Shown here: positions 36,917-47,425 of the stretch, in pieces | Layout of the letters: each line of letters begins with the position of its first letter | Position numbering within the stretch: the stretch's first letter is position 1 | Source: Gordonia shandongensis DSM 45094 | Lineage (GTDB): Bacteria; Actinomycetota; Actinomycetes; Mycobacteriales; Mycobacteriaceae | DNA length: 64,000 nucleotides | NCBI RefSeq assembly: GCF_000423025.1 | Contig: NZ_AUHE01000018.1 | Span: 21,107 to 85,106, forward strand | Reading direction: 5' to 3' | Made by a program: the position numbers and the translations under genes | The notes under the pieces: model-generated | What the model saw: the letters and a program-made list of their open reading frames with translations, nothing else | The model's database searches: none | Told to the model about the DNA's origin: nothing

Positions 36917-38068
36917 TCAGGCCCGCGGCCCGGACAGGTCGAGGGTCTCCGCGAGAAGCGCCGCGACCGGCTCCTTCTCGGTGAGGAAACCGTCGTGGCC
37001 CGCAGCGGATCGGATGATGCGCAGACCGCCGACGCAGTTCCCCAGTTCGCGGGCGATCTCCTCCTGCTGGGCCAGCGGATACAGGCGGTCGGAGTCGACG
37101 CCCCCGACGATGGTGGGCACATCGCAGCCCGCCAGGGCGGCGGCCACGCCGCCGCGGCCGCGGCCGACATCGTGATTGTTGAGGACTTCGCTGAGCTGTA
37201 CGTAGGCGCCGGGATCGAAGCGGGTGCCCAGCTTGTGCGCCTGATGCTCGAGGTAGCTCGTGATCGCATAACGGCCGCCGGCGAGCGGATGCTCACCGTC
37301 CTGCGGGTGATTCGCGAAGCGCGCGTCGAGTTCCGCGTCGCTCCGATAACTCAGGTGTGCGATCCGTCGAGCGATGCCCATCCCGGTCAGCGGTGTGCGA
37401 CCCGACTCGTAGTAGTCGCCGCCGAGCCAGTCCGGATCGGCCGTGATCGCCGCGATCTGCGTGGTCTGGGTGCCGATCTGATCGGCACTCGCTCGCGCGC
37501 CGACGGCCAGGACGAGAGACGCCGCCACCCGATCGGGGTGGGTGACCTGCCATTCCAGGACGCGGGCCCCGCCCATCGAGCCGCCGGCGATCGCGGCGAA
37601 CCGGGGGATGCCGGCGCGCGTGAACGCCGCGGCCTCGGCTCGCACCAGGTCGCGGACGGTCAGCCGCGGAAACCGCGACCCCCATGGGCGTCCGTCCGGG
37701 GCCGACGCCCCCGGACCGGTGGAGCCGTAGCATCCGCCGATCGCGTTGGGGGCCACGACGCACCACTCGTCGGTGTCGACGGCACAACCCGGACCGATGA
37801 GTCCGTCCCACCAGCCGGTCATCGAGAAACGCTCGTCGGCGGGCCCGGTGACGTGGGAGTTCCCGGTCAACGCGTGCAACGCGAGGACCACGTTGTCGCG
37901 CGCCGCGGTCGGGGTGCCCCACTTCTGGAAGGTGACGGTGACGTTCGGCAGCTCGGCACCGGAGTCGAGTGCCAGAGCGCCGATCGAGACCGCGGTCTGC
38001 GACCCGTCGGGGAGATCCTCCCAGTCGGGGTCGCTCACCGTCGTGGCGGCGTCGATGTCGACCGACAC
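36917..38068 (-). CDS. metX: Homoserine O-acetyltransferase
   Basis: The 383-residue alpha/beta hydrolase transfers acetyl from acetyl-CoA to homoserine. The nucleophile is Ser164 (GGSMGG). The oxyanion segment is ALHALTGNSHV, and the acid/base residues are near GGVDSDRLYPL and AAGHDGFL. GTG 38068 is preceded by AAGGAGAC. It follows metY by 34 bp on the same strand, so it probably shares the SAM-responsive leader. Confidence 0.96.
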   Translation of the reverse strand: MSVDIDAATTVSDPDWEDLPDGSQTAVSIGALALDSGAELPNVTVTFQKWGTPTAARDNVVLALHALTGNSHVTGPADERFSMTGWWDGLIGPGCAVDTDEWCVVAPNAIGGCYGSTGPGASAPDGRPWGSRFPRLTVRDLVRAEAAAFTRAGIPRFAAIAGGSMGGARVLEWQVTHPDRVAASLVLAVGARASADQIGTQTTQIAAITADPDWLGGDYYESGRTPLTGMGIARRIAHLSYRSDAELDARFANHPQDGEHPLAGGRYAITSYLEHQAHKLGTRFDPGAYVQLSEVLNNHDVGRGRGGVAAALAGCDVPTIVGGVDSDRLYPLAQQEEIARELGNCVGGLRIIRSAAGHDGFLTEKEPVAALLAETLDLSGPRA

Positions 38069-38102
38069 CGGCCGTCTCCTTCCGTCGAAGTGGTTGCGAG
38101 TG

Positions 38103-39410
38103 TCAGGCGCCGGCGGCGGCCGTGAACCCCTCGGCCAGGTCGGCCAGGATGTCGTCGATGCCCTCGATGCCGACGGCCAGCCGGACGAGGCCCGGGGTGA
38201 CGCCCGCGGCGAGCTGATCCTCGGCGGACAGCTGGCTGTGGGTCGTCGACGCCGGGTGGATCACCAGCGACCGGACGTCACCGATGTTGGCGACGTGGCT
38301 GTGCAGCTTCAGCGCGTTGACGAACGCCTTGCCCGCTTCCACGCCGCCCTCGATCTCGAACGACACGATGGCGCCGGCACCCTTCGGCATGATCCGCTGG
38401 GCGAGCTCGTAGTACGGCGACGACTTCAGTCCGGCGTACGAGACGGAGGTGACCTGCTGGTGGCCTTCGAGGTAATCGGCGACCTTCTGCGCGTTCTCGA
38501 CGTGCCGCTCCACACGCAGGCTCAGGGTCTCGATGCCCTGGGCGAGGAGGAAGGCGTTGAACGGGGCGATGGCCGCACCGGTGTCGCGGAGCAGCTGCAC
38601 GCGTGCCTTGAGCGCGTAGGCGGGTGCGCCCAGATCCGCGTAGACGACGCCGTTGTAGCTCGGGTCGGGAGTGGTGAATCCGGGGAACAGATCCTGACCG
38701 TCGCGCTGGACGCGCCAGTCGAAGGTGCCGCCGTCGATGATGACGCCGCCGATCGCGGTGCCGTGGCCGCCGATGTACTTGGTGGCCGAGTGGACCACGA
38801 CGTCGGCGCCGTGGGCGATCGGGTTGAGCAGGTACGGGGTGGCGACGGTGTTGTCGACGATCAGCGGGAGGCTGTTGTCGTGGGCGACCGAGGCGAGTCC
38901 GTCGATGTCGAGGATCTGGTTGTGGGGGTTCGAGATGGTCTCGGCGAACACCGCGCGGGTGTTCGGCTTGATCGCGGCGCGCCACGACTCGAGGTCGTCG
39001 GGATCCTCGACGAAGGTCACCTCGATGCCGAACTTCGGCAGGGTGTGCTGGAAGAGGTTGTAGGTGCCGCCGTACACGCGCGGGCTGGAGACGACGTGGC
39101 CGCCGGCCTCGACGATGTTCTGGATCGCGTAGGTGGTCGCCGCCATCCCCGAGGCGACCAGCAGTGCCGCGACGCCGCCGCCCAGGGCCGCGAGCCGCTG
39201 CTCGGTGGTGTCCTGGGTGGGGTTCATGATGCGGGTGTAGATGTTGCCGGGCTCGGCCAGCGCGAACAGGTTGGCCGCGTGGTCGGTGTCGTCGAAGACG
39301 AACGAGGTGGTCTGGTAGATCGGCAGGGCGCGCGCCTTGGCGGTCGCGTCGACGACCTGTCCTGCGTGAACCTGGTTGGTCTCGAAACTCCACTGGGAGG
39401 CGTCAGACAT
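38103..39410 (-). CDS. metY: O-acetylhomoserine sulfhydrylase MetY
   Basis: The 435-residue PLP enzyme makes homocysteine from O-acetylhomoserine and sulfide. The PLP lysine is K211 (SATKYIGGHG). The N-terminus reads WSFETNQVHAGQ, and SLVIHPASTTHSQLS is near the C-terminus. It matches the annotated metC of M. tuberculosis (Rv3340). ATG 39410 is taken as the start; ATG 39419 is possible. A SAM-IV riboswitch lies about 90-200 bp upstream on the same strand. Confidence 0.95.
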   Translation of the reverse strand: MSDASQWSFETNQVHAGQVVDATAKARALPIYQTTSFVFDDTDHAANLFALAEPGNIYTRIMNPTQDTTEQRLAALGGGVAALLVASGMAATTYAIQNIVEAGGHVVSSPRVYGGTYNLFQHTLPKFGIEVTFVEDPDDLESWRAAIKPNTRAVFAETISNPHNQILDIDGLASVAHDNSLPLIVDNTVATPYLLNPIAHGADVVVHSATKYIGGHGTAIGGVIIDGGTFDWRVQRDGQDLFPGFTTPDPSYNGVVYADLGAPAYALKARVQLLRDTGAAIAPFNAFLLAQGIETLSLRVERHVENAQKVADYLEGHQQVTSVSYAGLKSSPYYELAQRIMPKGAGAIVSFEIEGGVEAGKAFVNALKLHSHVANIGDVRSLVIHPASTTHSQLSAEDQLAAGVTPGLVRLAVGIEGIDDILADLAEGFTAAAGA

Positions 39411-39436
39411 GGACGGCATCACTTTCTTGGTCGGGG

Positions 39437-39495
39437 GCCGCCGTGCGCCCCGGGGCGGGCGGCGGCGTTCGCTCCAGGGTCCGACCTTCGGACCC
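39437..39495 (-). promoter_or_regulatory. Hairpins between riboswitch and metY
   Basis: 39477-39484 pairs perfectly with 39488-39495 (8-bp stem, 3-nt loop). A second GC-rich stem lies at about 39437-39466. They lie between the SAM-IV aptamer and the metY start and may form the expression platform. A U-tract is absent, so translational control or Rho involvement is possible. Confidence 0.45.
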
Positions 39496-39501
39496 GCGCT
39501 T

Positions 39502-39609
39502 GCTGCGGCGACGGGGTTGTCGCAGCCAGGTCATCACCCGGAGCACCCCACCGCGGTTGGAGGGTTGCCGGTCAGCAAGCCGGGGCTCAGTGCTGACGCT
39601 CATGACCTG
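39502..39609 (-). ncRNA. SAM-IV riboswitch upstream of metY-metX
   Basis: The minus strand carries P1 arms CAGGTCAT (39609-39602) and ATGACCTG (39534-39527). Conserved core segments include GGCTTGCTGACCGG, GCAACCCTCCAACCGCGGTG and GGGTGCTCCGGGTGATGACC, and the further hairpin (39526-39502, GCTGCG...CGCAGC) is typical of SAM-IV. A TACCCT -10 at 39621-39616 places the start of transcription at the beginning of P1. SAM should repress metY-metX. Confidence 0.85.
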
Positions 39610-39804
39610 ATGGTGAGGGTATATCAGCCGCCGAAGACGCCCGAAACGGACTGGGGTCCACTGGGTGAAACCCTTCCCAACCGCCGCGTGCTGTGCTAGG
39701 ACGGGTGAATTCTCTCCGACGCTCCGGTGACCGAGTGGAGAACGGTTGCCCACATCGTCGACGCGGGTGGCCGGCGGCGACATCGGTGGGGGAAGATCGT
39801 CGTC

Positions 39805-40356
39805 GTGACTTCATCGCCTGCACCGTCCGGTGCGTCGTCCCCGCTCTCCCCGCGTGCAGTTCGCGCCGTCGCGCTGCCGGCGGTGTGCTCGGCTCTGGTC
39901 GTCGGCGGCGTCGCCGTGGCGCCCGCCACGGCTCACGCTCAGGCCCCGGCCCCGGCTGCCGCTCACGCTCAGATCCCGGCCGCCGCTCAGGCTCAGGTCC
40001 CGGCCCCGGCGCAGACTTCGGTCGACGCGCCGAATCCCGCGCCTGCCCGCACCCCCGAGCGTGACCGGACCCCCGAGCGTGACCGGCCGGTGGACCGAGA
40101 CTGGACGACGGACCCGTTGAGCATCGACGCGTCGGTGACCGTCGGCGGCGTCCTCCAGGTCGACGTCGCGCGCGACTGGGGTCGCAGCGACGACCTCACC
40201 GTCGGCGTCACGGTCGGCGCGGGACTCGACCCGGACGGTCGTGACGCGCCGGTTCTGGTCCCGCCGACCGAGCTCGGGCACGTGGAGGCGACGTTCCCGA
40301 TGCTCGATTCGCGGCGGCTGCTCGACATCGCCTTGACCGCCGTCGGATGGGCGTGA
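39805..40356 (+). CDS. Secreted Ala/Pro-rich protein
   Basis: The 183-residue product has a signal peptide (Arg/Ala-rich start, hydrophobic [19 protein letters not shown], then ATAHAQA, a likely cleavage site). A low-complexity AQAPAPAAAHAQIP region follows (about 45-75), with two RTPERD repeats. The C-terminal part (about 105-183) looks folded (ASVTVGGVLQVDVARDWG). No family is recognised. GTG 39805 with GGGGGAAG upstream is the start; the frame opens at 39727. It is divergent from the metY leader. Confidence 0.65.
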   Translation: MTSSPAPSGASSPLSPRAVRAVALPAVCSALVVGGVAVAPATAHAQAPAPAAAHAQIPAAAQAQVPAPAQTSVDAPNPAPARTPERDRTPERDRPVDRDWTTDPLSIDASVTVGGVLQVDVARDWGRSDDLTVGVTVGAGLDPDGRDAPVLVPPTELGHVEATFPMLDSRRLLDIALTAVGWA

Positions 40357-40642
40357 CGCGGGTTTGCACGATCGCTCGGTCGCATGGGGGCGATGAGATA
40401 TGCTCGGTAAACAGTACGGCCGTTCTATTAAGTGCTGCTCAGCGTGGAGTGGCCGGGCGTACTACCTTGGACGTGAATAGTGCGCCGGGTCACTGATTCG
40501 GCGCGGTGAATACATCAGACAGCTAAGTCATCAGACTAGGGGTGCGGGACCACCACGTGAGATCCACGTCGGGCCCGGATTCCGCAGAGGAGCCGCGCGG
40601 CACACAGAGCGCGGTCGACCGCCGAGGAGGGCACTGAGCCAT

Positions 40643-41860
40643 ATGGGCAAGATCAAGGTCGAGGGCACCGTCGTCGAACTCGACGGCGACGAGATGACGC
40701 GGATCATCTGGCAGTTCATCAAGGAGAAGTTGATCCACCCGTACCTCGACGTCAACCTCGAGTACTACGACCTCGGCGTCGAGCACCGCGACGCCACCGA
40801 CGACCAGGTCACGGTCGACTCGGCGCATGCGATCCAGAAGCACGGCGTCGGCGTCAAATGCGCGACGATCACCCCCGACGAGGCGCGCGTCGAGGAGTTC
40901 GGCCTCAAGCAGATGTGGCGCTCGCCCAACGGCACCATCCGCAACATCCTCGGCGGCACCATCTTCCGCGCACCGATCCTGATCTCGAACGTTCCGCGGC
41001 TCGTCCCGGGCTGGACCAAGCCCGTCGTCGTCGGCCGCCACGCGTTCGGCGACCAGTACCGCGCGACCGACTTCAAGGTCCCCTCGGCCGGCACGGTCAC
41101 CATCACCTACACCCCGGACGACGGCAGTGAGCCCATCGAGCACGAGATCGTGAAGATCCCGGACGAGGGCGGCGTCGTCATGGGCATGTACAACTTCAAC
41201 AAGTCCATCGAGGACTTCGCGCGCGCATCGTTCAACTACGGATTGCAGCGCAACTACCCGGTGTACCTGTCGACCAAGAACACGATCCTCAAGGCGTACG
41301 ACGGCGCATTCAAGGACATCTTCCAGGACGTCTTCGATCGCGAGTTCAAGAGCGAGTTCGACGCCGCCGGCCTGCACTACGAGCACCGGCTCATCGACGA
41401 CATGGTGGCCTCCTCGCTCAAGTGGGAGGGCGGCTACGTCTGGGCGTGCAAGAACTACGACGGCGACGTCCAGTCCGACACCGTCGCGCAGGGGTACGGC
41501 TCGCTGGGGCTGATGACCTCGGTGCTGATGACCCCGGACGGCAAGACCTGCGAGGCCGAGGCGGCGCACGGCACCGTCACCCGCCACTACCGTCAGCACC
41601 AGCAGGGCAAGCCGACCTCGACCAACCCGATCGCGTCGATCTTCGCCTGGACGCGCGGACTCGACCACCGCGGCAAGCTCGACAACACCCCCGAGGTGCG
41701 AGAGTTCGCCGAGCAGCTCGAGGACGTGGTCATCAAGACCGTCGAGTCCGGCAAGATGACAAAGGATCTCGCGCTCCTGGTCGGCGGGGACCAGTCGTAC
41801 CTGACCACCGAGGAGTTCCTCGGCGCGCTCGACGAGAATCTGCAGATCGCCCGCCGCTGA
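40643..41860 (+). CDS. icd: NADP-dependent isocitrate dehydrogenase (monomer-distinct, eukaryote-like form)
   Basis: The 405-residue TCA enzyme oxidises isocitrate to 2-oxoglutarate. It has the subtype II signature [19 protein letters not shown] at the N-terminus, [13 protein letters not shown] (substrate Ser and Arg) and [19 protein letters not shown], with catalytic Tyr/Lys/Asp in place. It corresponds to Rv3339c and keeps the mycobacterial neighbourhood with metX/metY. GGAGGG precedes the ATG. The 286-bp upstream gap has AT-rich segments likely to hold its promoter. Confidence 0.96.
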   Translation: MGKIKVEGTVVELDGDEMTRIIWQFIKEKLIHPYLDVNLEYYDLGVEHRDATDDQVTVDSAHAIQKHGVGVKCATITPDEARVEEFGLKQMWRSPNGTIRNILGGTIFRAPILISNVPRLVPGWTKPVVVGRHAFGDQYRATDFKVPSAGTVTITYTPDDGSEPIEHEIVKIPDEGGVVMGMYNFNKSIEDFARASFNYGLQRNYPVYLSTKNTILKAYDGAFKDIFQDVFDREFKSEFDAAGLHYEHRLIDDMVASSLKWEGGYVWACKNYDGDVQSDTVAQGYGSLGLMTSVLMTPDGKTCEAEAAHGTVTRHYRQHQQGKPTSTNPIASIFAWTRGLDHRGKLDNTPEVREFAEQLEDVVIKTVESGKMTKDLALLVGGDQSYLTTEEFLGALDENLQIARR

Positions 41861-41897
41861 CCGCACGGCGACGACGATCGCCGACCGCACCGTGATA

Positions 41898-41937
41898 CGA
41901 GACCGGCCCCGTTCCGATCGGAACGGGGCCGGTCTCG
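41898..41937. terminator. Perfect 40-bp palindrome, terminator between convergent genes
   Basis: Each arm is 20 bp (CGAGACCGGCCCCGTTCCGA) with no spacer; the RNA would form a long stem with a tight loop. It lies 38 bp after icd and 31 bp from the convergent small transporter gene, so it can end both transcripts. Confidence 0.85.
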
Positions 41938-41967
41938 CGTCGGTCGCGGGCCGCGACGGGGACCGCG

Positions 41968-42099
41968 TCAGATGATGGTGCGTCCCTCGTCGCGGGCCTT
42001 GCGCCACTCCCGGTAGAAGCCGCGGACGATCACCGACAGCGTTCCCAGGGTGAGCACGGGCCACACCAGGACGTACAGGGTCAACCAGAACTCGCTCAT
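41968..42099 (-). CDS. Small one-helix partner of the sodium:solute symporter
   Basis: The 43-residue protein begins MSEFWLTLYVLVWPVLTL, has one transmembrane helix and a basic tail (REWRKARDEGR). Its ATG shares one base with the symporter stop (TGATG). Similar tiny subunits accompany actinobacterial sodium-coupled transporters. Confidence 0.65.
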   Translation of the reverse strand: MSEFWLTLYVLVWPVLTLGTLSVIVRGFYREWRKARDEGRTII

Positions 42100-43862
42100 C
42101 AGATCTTCTCCTTGTCGGTGTCGAGGTCCGTGTCGCGGTCGTCGTCGGTGTCGTCGACGGCGACACCCGAACCGGTGGTGACGGCGGCAGGCGCGGTCGC
42201 GTGTTCCGCACCCAGGTCGACGTCGATCTCGTGACGATCATCGAAGTCGCCGGTCGTCTCGGCGATGACGGCGAAGTCGAAGCGTCTCGTCGTGTTCGCC
42301 ATCGTGATCGCCAGGCACACCAGGGTGCTGACCGCGTACGCCACCAGCGACCCGGACAGCACGGCGTACTGGTGCAGGAACCCGATGCTGAACGGCGCGA
42401 TGGCGATCGGCGCGATGACGCCCACCGCGATCGCGGGTCGCAGCCCGAGGAAACCGAACACCATGAGGCCGGCGACGACGCCGACACCGATCGTCGAGAG
42501 CACGTCGACGACCACACCGAAGCCGCCGTCGAGCGAGACCCACTCGAACCGGACCGGCAGGAACACCGCGACCGCGGTCACCACCGCCACGCTGAACGCC
42601 AGGTTGGTGACCCGGTTCCAGTAGAAGCTCGTGATGACGGGGAACACGAGTGCACCCCACAGGGCGCCGACGAACACCAGGAGGTCGAGGATGTTGAAAC
42701 TCGACCCGGCGAAGTACATCGCCGTCACCGTCGCCACGATCATCGTGATGCGGCCGATGAAGACCATCTTGCGGGGGTCGGCGTGCCTGCGCCCCACCTG
42801 CTGTCCGTAGATGTCGGCCATCACGATCGACGCCAGCGCCGTCATGTCGGCGTCGGCGGTCGACGAGAGCGAACCGATGATCATGATGAAGAACAGGCAC
42901 AGCAGCGCCGTCGGCAGATAGGTGGCGGCGAGCTGCGGGATCAGGTTGTTGACGTCGCCGTCCGAGGGGCTGTCACCCGAGTACAGCGCGATCACGCCGA
43001 GCATGCCGATGCCGATGATCGCCGAGCCGTAGCCGAAGGTCGCGGTGACGAACGTCTTCTTGATCAGATCCTCGCGGACCGCGAACAGACGCTGTGCGAT
43101 CGTCTGGTTGCCGATCGCGTATGCCAGCACCGCGGCGATGTACGGCGCACCCTGGTTGTAGAACGCGTCGGAGGAGAAGAAGTTCTTCTGCGACGGCGTG
43201 AGGTTGGCCGCCCCCTCCGTGAACAGGTCGGGGCCGCCGGCCGCGAAGAAGACCACCGGGATGATGATGACGACCGCGCCCAGCATGAAGACCACCTGGA
43301 CGAAGTCGGTCAGCACCGATGCGCGGAAGCCCGACCACAGGGTGTAGAGCAGCACGCCGCCGCCGATCGCGATCACACCCTGGGTGAACGTGAACGGTGA
43401 GAGCATGTCGATCAGCGCACCGCCGGCGATGAGGTTCGCCGTGAGGCTGATGATGCTGCCGAGCACGTTGGAGCCGGCCAGCAGCAGCTGGCTCGACCGT
43501 CCGTGCCGGGCGAACATCACTTCGGCGATGGTGTGGGCGCGCGGTGCGACCGCGCGGATCCGCTTACCGAACGGGTAGATCAGCAGAATCATCAGCGCGC
43601 CCCACAATCCGTAGTGGATGGGGCCGGAGATCCCGTAGGTGTACCCGGATTCGGCCGACGCGTACATCGACGCGGCCCAGATCCAGGTAGCGGTCATCGA
43701 TGCGGCGGAGATGCCGAAGCCGATTCGTCCGCCGCCGGTCATGTAGCCGTCGGCGTTCTCGGTCTTGCGGCCGATCCGCAATGCGATGAACAGGCTGGTC
43801 CCGAAGAACGCCACGAACAGGGCGATCACCACGGGACCGGAGAGTTGTTGAAGATCGGACAA
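42099..43862 (-). CDS. Sodium:solute symporter (SSS family)
   Basis: The 587-residue permease has about 13 transmembrane helices and an acidic cytoplasmic tail (about 525-587, DDTDDDRDTDLDTDKEK). Family features include TENADGYMTGGGRIGFG and GSLSSTADADMTALASIVMADI. The substrate cannot be fixed; urea, carboxylates and amino acids are all seen in this group. The start is TTG 43862; the next in-frame Met would remove the first helix. The small partner gene is coupled at the 3' end. Confidence 0.88.
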   Translation of the reverse strand: MSDLQQLSGPVVIALFVAFFGTSLFIALRIGRKTENADGYMTGGGRIGFGISAASMTATWIWAASMYASAESGYTYGISGPIHYGLWGALMILLIYPFGKRIRAVAPRAHTIAEVMFARHGRSSQLLLAGSNVLGSIISLTANLIAGGALIDMLSPFTFTQGVIAIGGGVLLYTLWSGFRASVLTDFVQVVFMLGAVVIIIPVVFFAAGGPDLFTEGAANLTPSQKNFFSSDAFYNQGAPYIAAVLAYAIGNQTIAQRLFAVREDLIKKTFVTATFGYGSAIIGIGMLGVIALYSGDSPSDGDVNNLIPQLAATYLPTALLCLFFIMIIGSLSSTADADMTALASIVMADIYGQQVGRRHADPRKMVFIGRITMIVATVTAMYFAGSSFNILDLLVFVGALWGALVFPVITSFYWNRVTNLAFSVAVVTAVAVFLPVRFEWVSLDGGFGVVVDVLSTIGVGVVAGLMVFGFLGLRPAIAVGVIAPIAIAPFSIGFLHQYAVLSGSLVAYAVSTLVCLAITMANTTRRFDFAVIAETTGDFDDRHEIDVDLGAEHATAPAAVTTGSGVAVDDTDDDRDTDLDTDKEKI

Positions 43863-44251
43863 CTGAGTTCTCTTTCTCGTCTGGCGCCGAGAGGTTCCCG
43901 GCGCAGTGCGTCAGGAAGTGAGACCCATTCAGTTGTCGGGAGGCTCGAGTTCGTCAGTCCGAGGGGGCAGTCCGGTGAACGGCGCCTCGACGGGCGGCTT
44001 GTCGATGGTGCCGGCGGGCGTCGCGGCTTCCAACTCTCTCAATCCTCTCAATCGGGAATAGCATGTGTATGTGTTGTATCAGCCGTGCGTACGAGGGTTT
44101 CCGACGGGTCGCCCCAGTGTGATCCGGACGGTAGCAGTGTGAGCCGTGCGGTAGCAGTGTGAGCCGTGCAGTAGCAGTGTGATCCGTGCAGTATCGGTGG
44201 GATCACACCCGGAATCGGGAATCGCCGGACCGGCGCGAGCGTTGACCAGTC
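43863..44251. other. Divergent intergenic region between symporter and MFS genes
   Basis: The 389-bp region includes a 9-bp duplication (near 44034-44051) and a four-unit 20-bp repeat array (44115-44194). A 40-codon minus-strand frame at 43929-44051 has a protein-like C-terminal half but no good start, so I do not call it. Confidence 0.5.
44115..44194. repeat. Four 20-bp tandem repeats with TGTGA half-sites
   Basis: Units are 44115-44134, 44135-44154, 44155-44174 and 44175-44194; the second is CAGTGTGAGCCGTGCGGTAG and others differ at one to three bases. A diverged fifth starts at 44195. GTGTGATCC in unit 4 can pair with GGATCACAC at 44200-44208. The array ends 57 bp before the MFS start. 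Confidence 0.9.
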
Positions 44252-45475
44252 GTGCGTGAAACCAGTGTCGATGTCGCCGAACCCGCCGCCGCGGCCCCGC
44301 CGAACCGCCGGGGCACCCTCGGGGTGATCCTCGCGTTGGCTCTCGGCGGCTTCGGCATCGGCACCACGGAGTTCGTCGCCATGGGCCTCCTGCCGAACAT
44401 CGCCGACGACATCGGGGTCGCCGAACCGACGGCCGGCCACATCATCTCCGCGTACGCGCTCGGTGTCGTCGTCGGCGCCCCGGTCATCGCGGTGCTCGCC
44501 GCCCGCGTCTCACGCCGCTCACTGCTCATCGGACTCATGGTCGCGTTCACCGCCGGCAACGCCCTGAGCCTGGTGGCAGCCGACTATCCGCTGCTGTTGG
44601 CCGCGCGCTTCGTCGCGGGGCTCCCGCACGGCGCGTACTTCGGTGTCGCCGCCCTCGTCGCCGCCCACCTGGCCGGCCCGGGCCGCCGGGCCGCGGCCGT
44701 CGGCCAGGTGATGATGGGACTGTCGGTCGCCAACGTCCTCGGCGTCCCGGCCGCGACGTGGATCGGCCAGGCCCTGGGGTGGCGGGCGGCGATCGGCGTC
44801 GTCGTCGCGATCGGCGCCGTCACCGTGATCGCGCTGTGGACCGTGCTCCCGCACCTGTCGTCCATGACGGTCACCGACCCCCGTACCGAGTTACGCGGAC
44901 TCCGCCGCGGCCAGATCTGGCTGACGCTCGTGATCGGCACGGTCGGCTTCGGCGGCTTCTTCGCGTTCTACACCTATCTCAACACCGCGCTCACGTCCGT
45001 GGCCGGACTGCCGGAGAGCACCGTCCCGCTGGCGTTGGCGCTCTTCGGCGTCGGGATGGTGGTCGGCAACTACGTCGGCGGACGACTCGCCGACACGTTC
45101 GGCGACCGCGCCATCGGCATCGGGATGGCCGCGGCGGCGACCGCGCTGGTGACCTTCGCTCTCACCGTCTCCACCGGCTGGCCGGCGCTCATCGTCACCT
45201 TCCTGATCGGCTGCGCGGGCTCCACCGCGCTCCCGGGACTCCAGACCCGTCTCATGGACGTGGCCCACGATGCGCAGACGATCGCGGCGGCACTCAACCA
45301 TTCGGCGCTCAACGTCGCCAATGCGATCGGGGCGGCCCTCGGCGGCGCCGTGATCTCCGCCGGATTCGGCTACCGCGCACCGGCGCTCGCCGGCGCCGGG
45401 CTCGCGCTGGCGGGTGTGATCATGCTGCTCGTGGCGACGGCGACGGCCCGCCGACCGGAGCGCGTCACGGGCTAG
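44252..45475 (+). CDS. MFS transporter, DHA1 (AraJ-like) exporter
   Basis: The 407-residue protein has 12 transmembrane helices. Motifs include GIGTTEFVAMGLLPNIADD (AraJ/sugar-efflux group), the loop 2-3 segment RVSRRSLL, and AALNHSALNVANAIGAALGG in the C-terminal half. These proteins export drugs, sugars or amino acid derivatives. The start is GTG 44252. A TGTGA-containing repeat array lies upstream. xthA follows after 11 bp and may be read from its own -10. Confidence 0.88.
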   Translation: MRETSVDVAEPAAAAPPNRRGTLGVILALALGGFGIGTTEFVAMGLLPNIADDIGVAEPTAGHIISAYALGVVVGAPVIAVLAARVSRRSLLIGLMVAFTAGNALSLVAADYPLLLAARFVAGLPHGAYFGVAALVAAHLAGPGRRAAAVGQVMMGLSVANVLGVPAATWIGQALGWRAAIGVVVAIGAVTVIALWTVLPHLSSMTVTDPRTELRGLRRGQIWLTLVIGTVGFGGFFAFYTYLNTALTSVAGLPESTVPLALALFGVGMVVGNYVGGRLADTFGDRAIGIGMAAAATALVTFALTVSTGWPALIVTFLIGCAGSTALPGLQTRLMDVAHDAQTIAAALNHSALNVANAIGAALGGAVISAGFGYRAPALAGAGLALAGVIMLLVATATARRPERVTG

Positions 45476-45478
45476 AGT
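45473..45478 (+). promoter_or_regulatory. Possible -10 element of xthA
   Basis: TAGAGT (TANNNT) overlaps the MFS stop codon and ends 9 nt before the xthA GTG. It may give a near-leaderless transcript. Confidence 0.35.
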
Positions 45479-45486
45479 GGGGCCTC

Positions 45487-47377
<1,891 letters not shown>

Positions 47378-47425
47378 CCTGACGCCGGCGACAGTCTCAC
47401 CAGGACCTGATCGACGAAGGGAACC

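Noticed and set aside
39403..39783. 126-codon minus-strand ORF upstream of metY
   Set aside because: It covers the SAM-IV riboswitch and its hairpins; sequence constraint there is structural, not coding.
40523..42517. 664-codon minus-strand frame opposite icd
   Set aside because: Shadow of icd; the palindromic terminator and the small transporter subunit lie within it in other frames.
43929..44051. 40-codon minus-strand ORF with protein-like C-terminal half
   Set aside because: Only TTG starts without a ribosome binding site, and it lies in a short duplicated stretch; not enough support.
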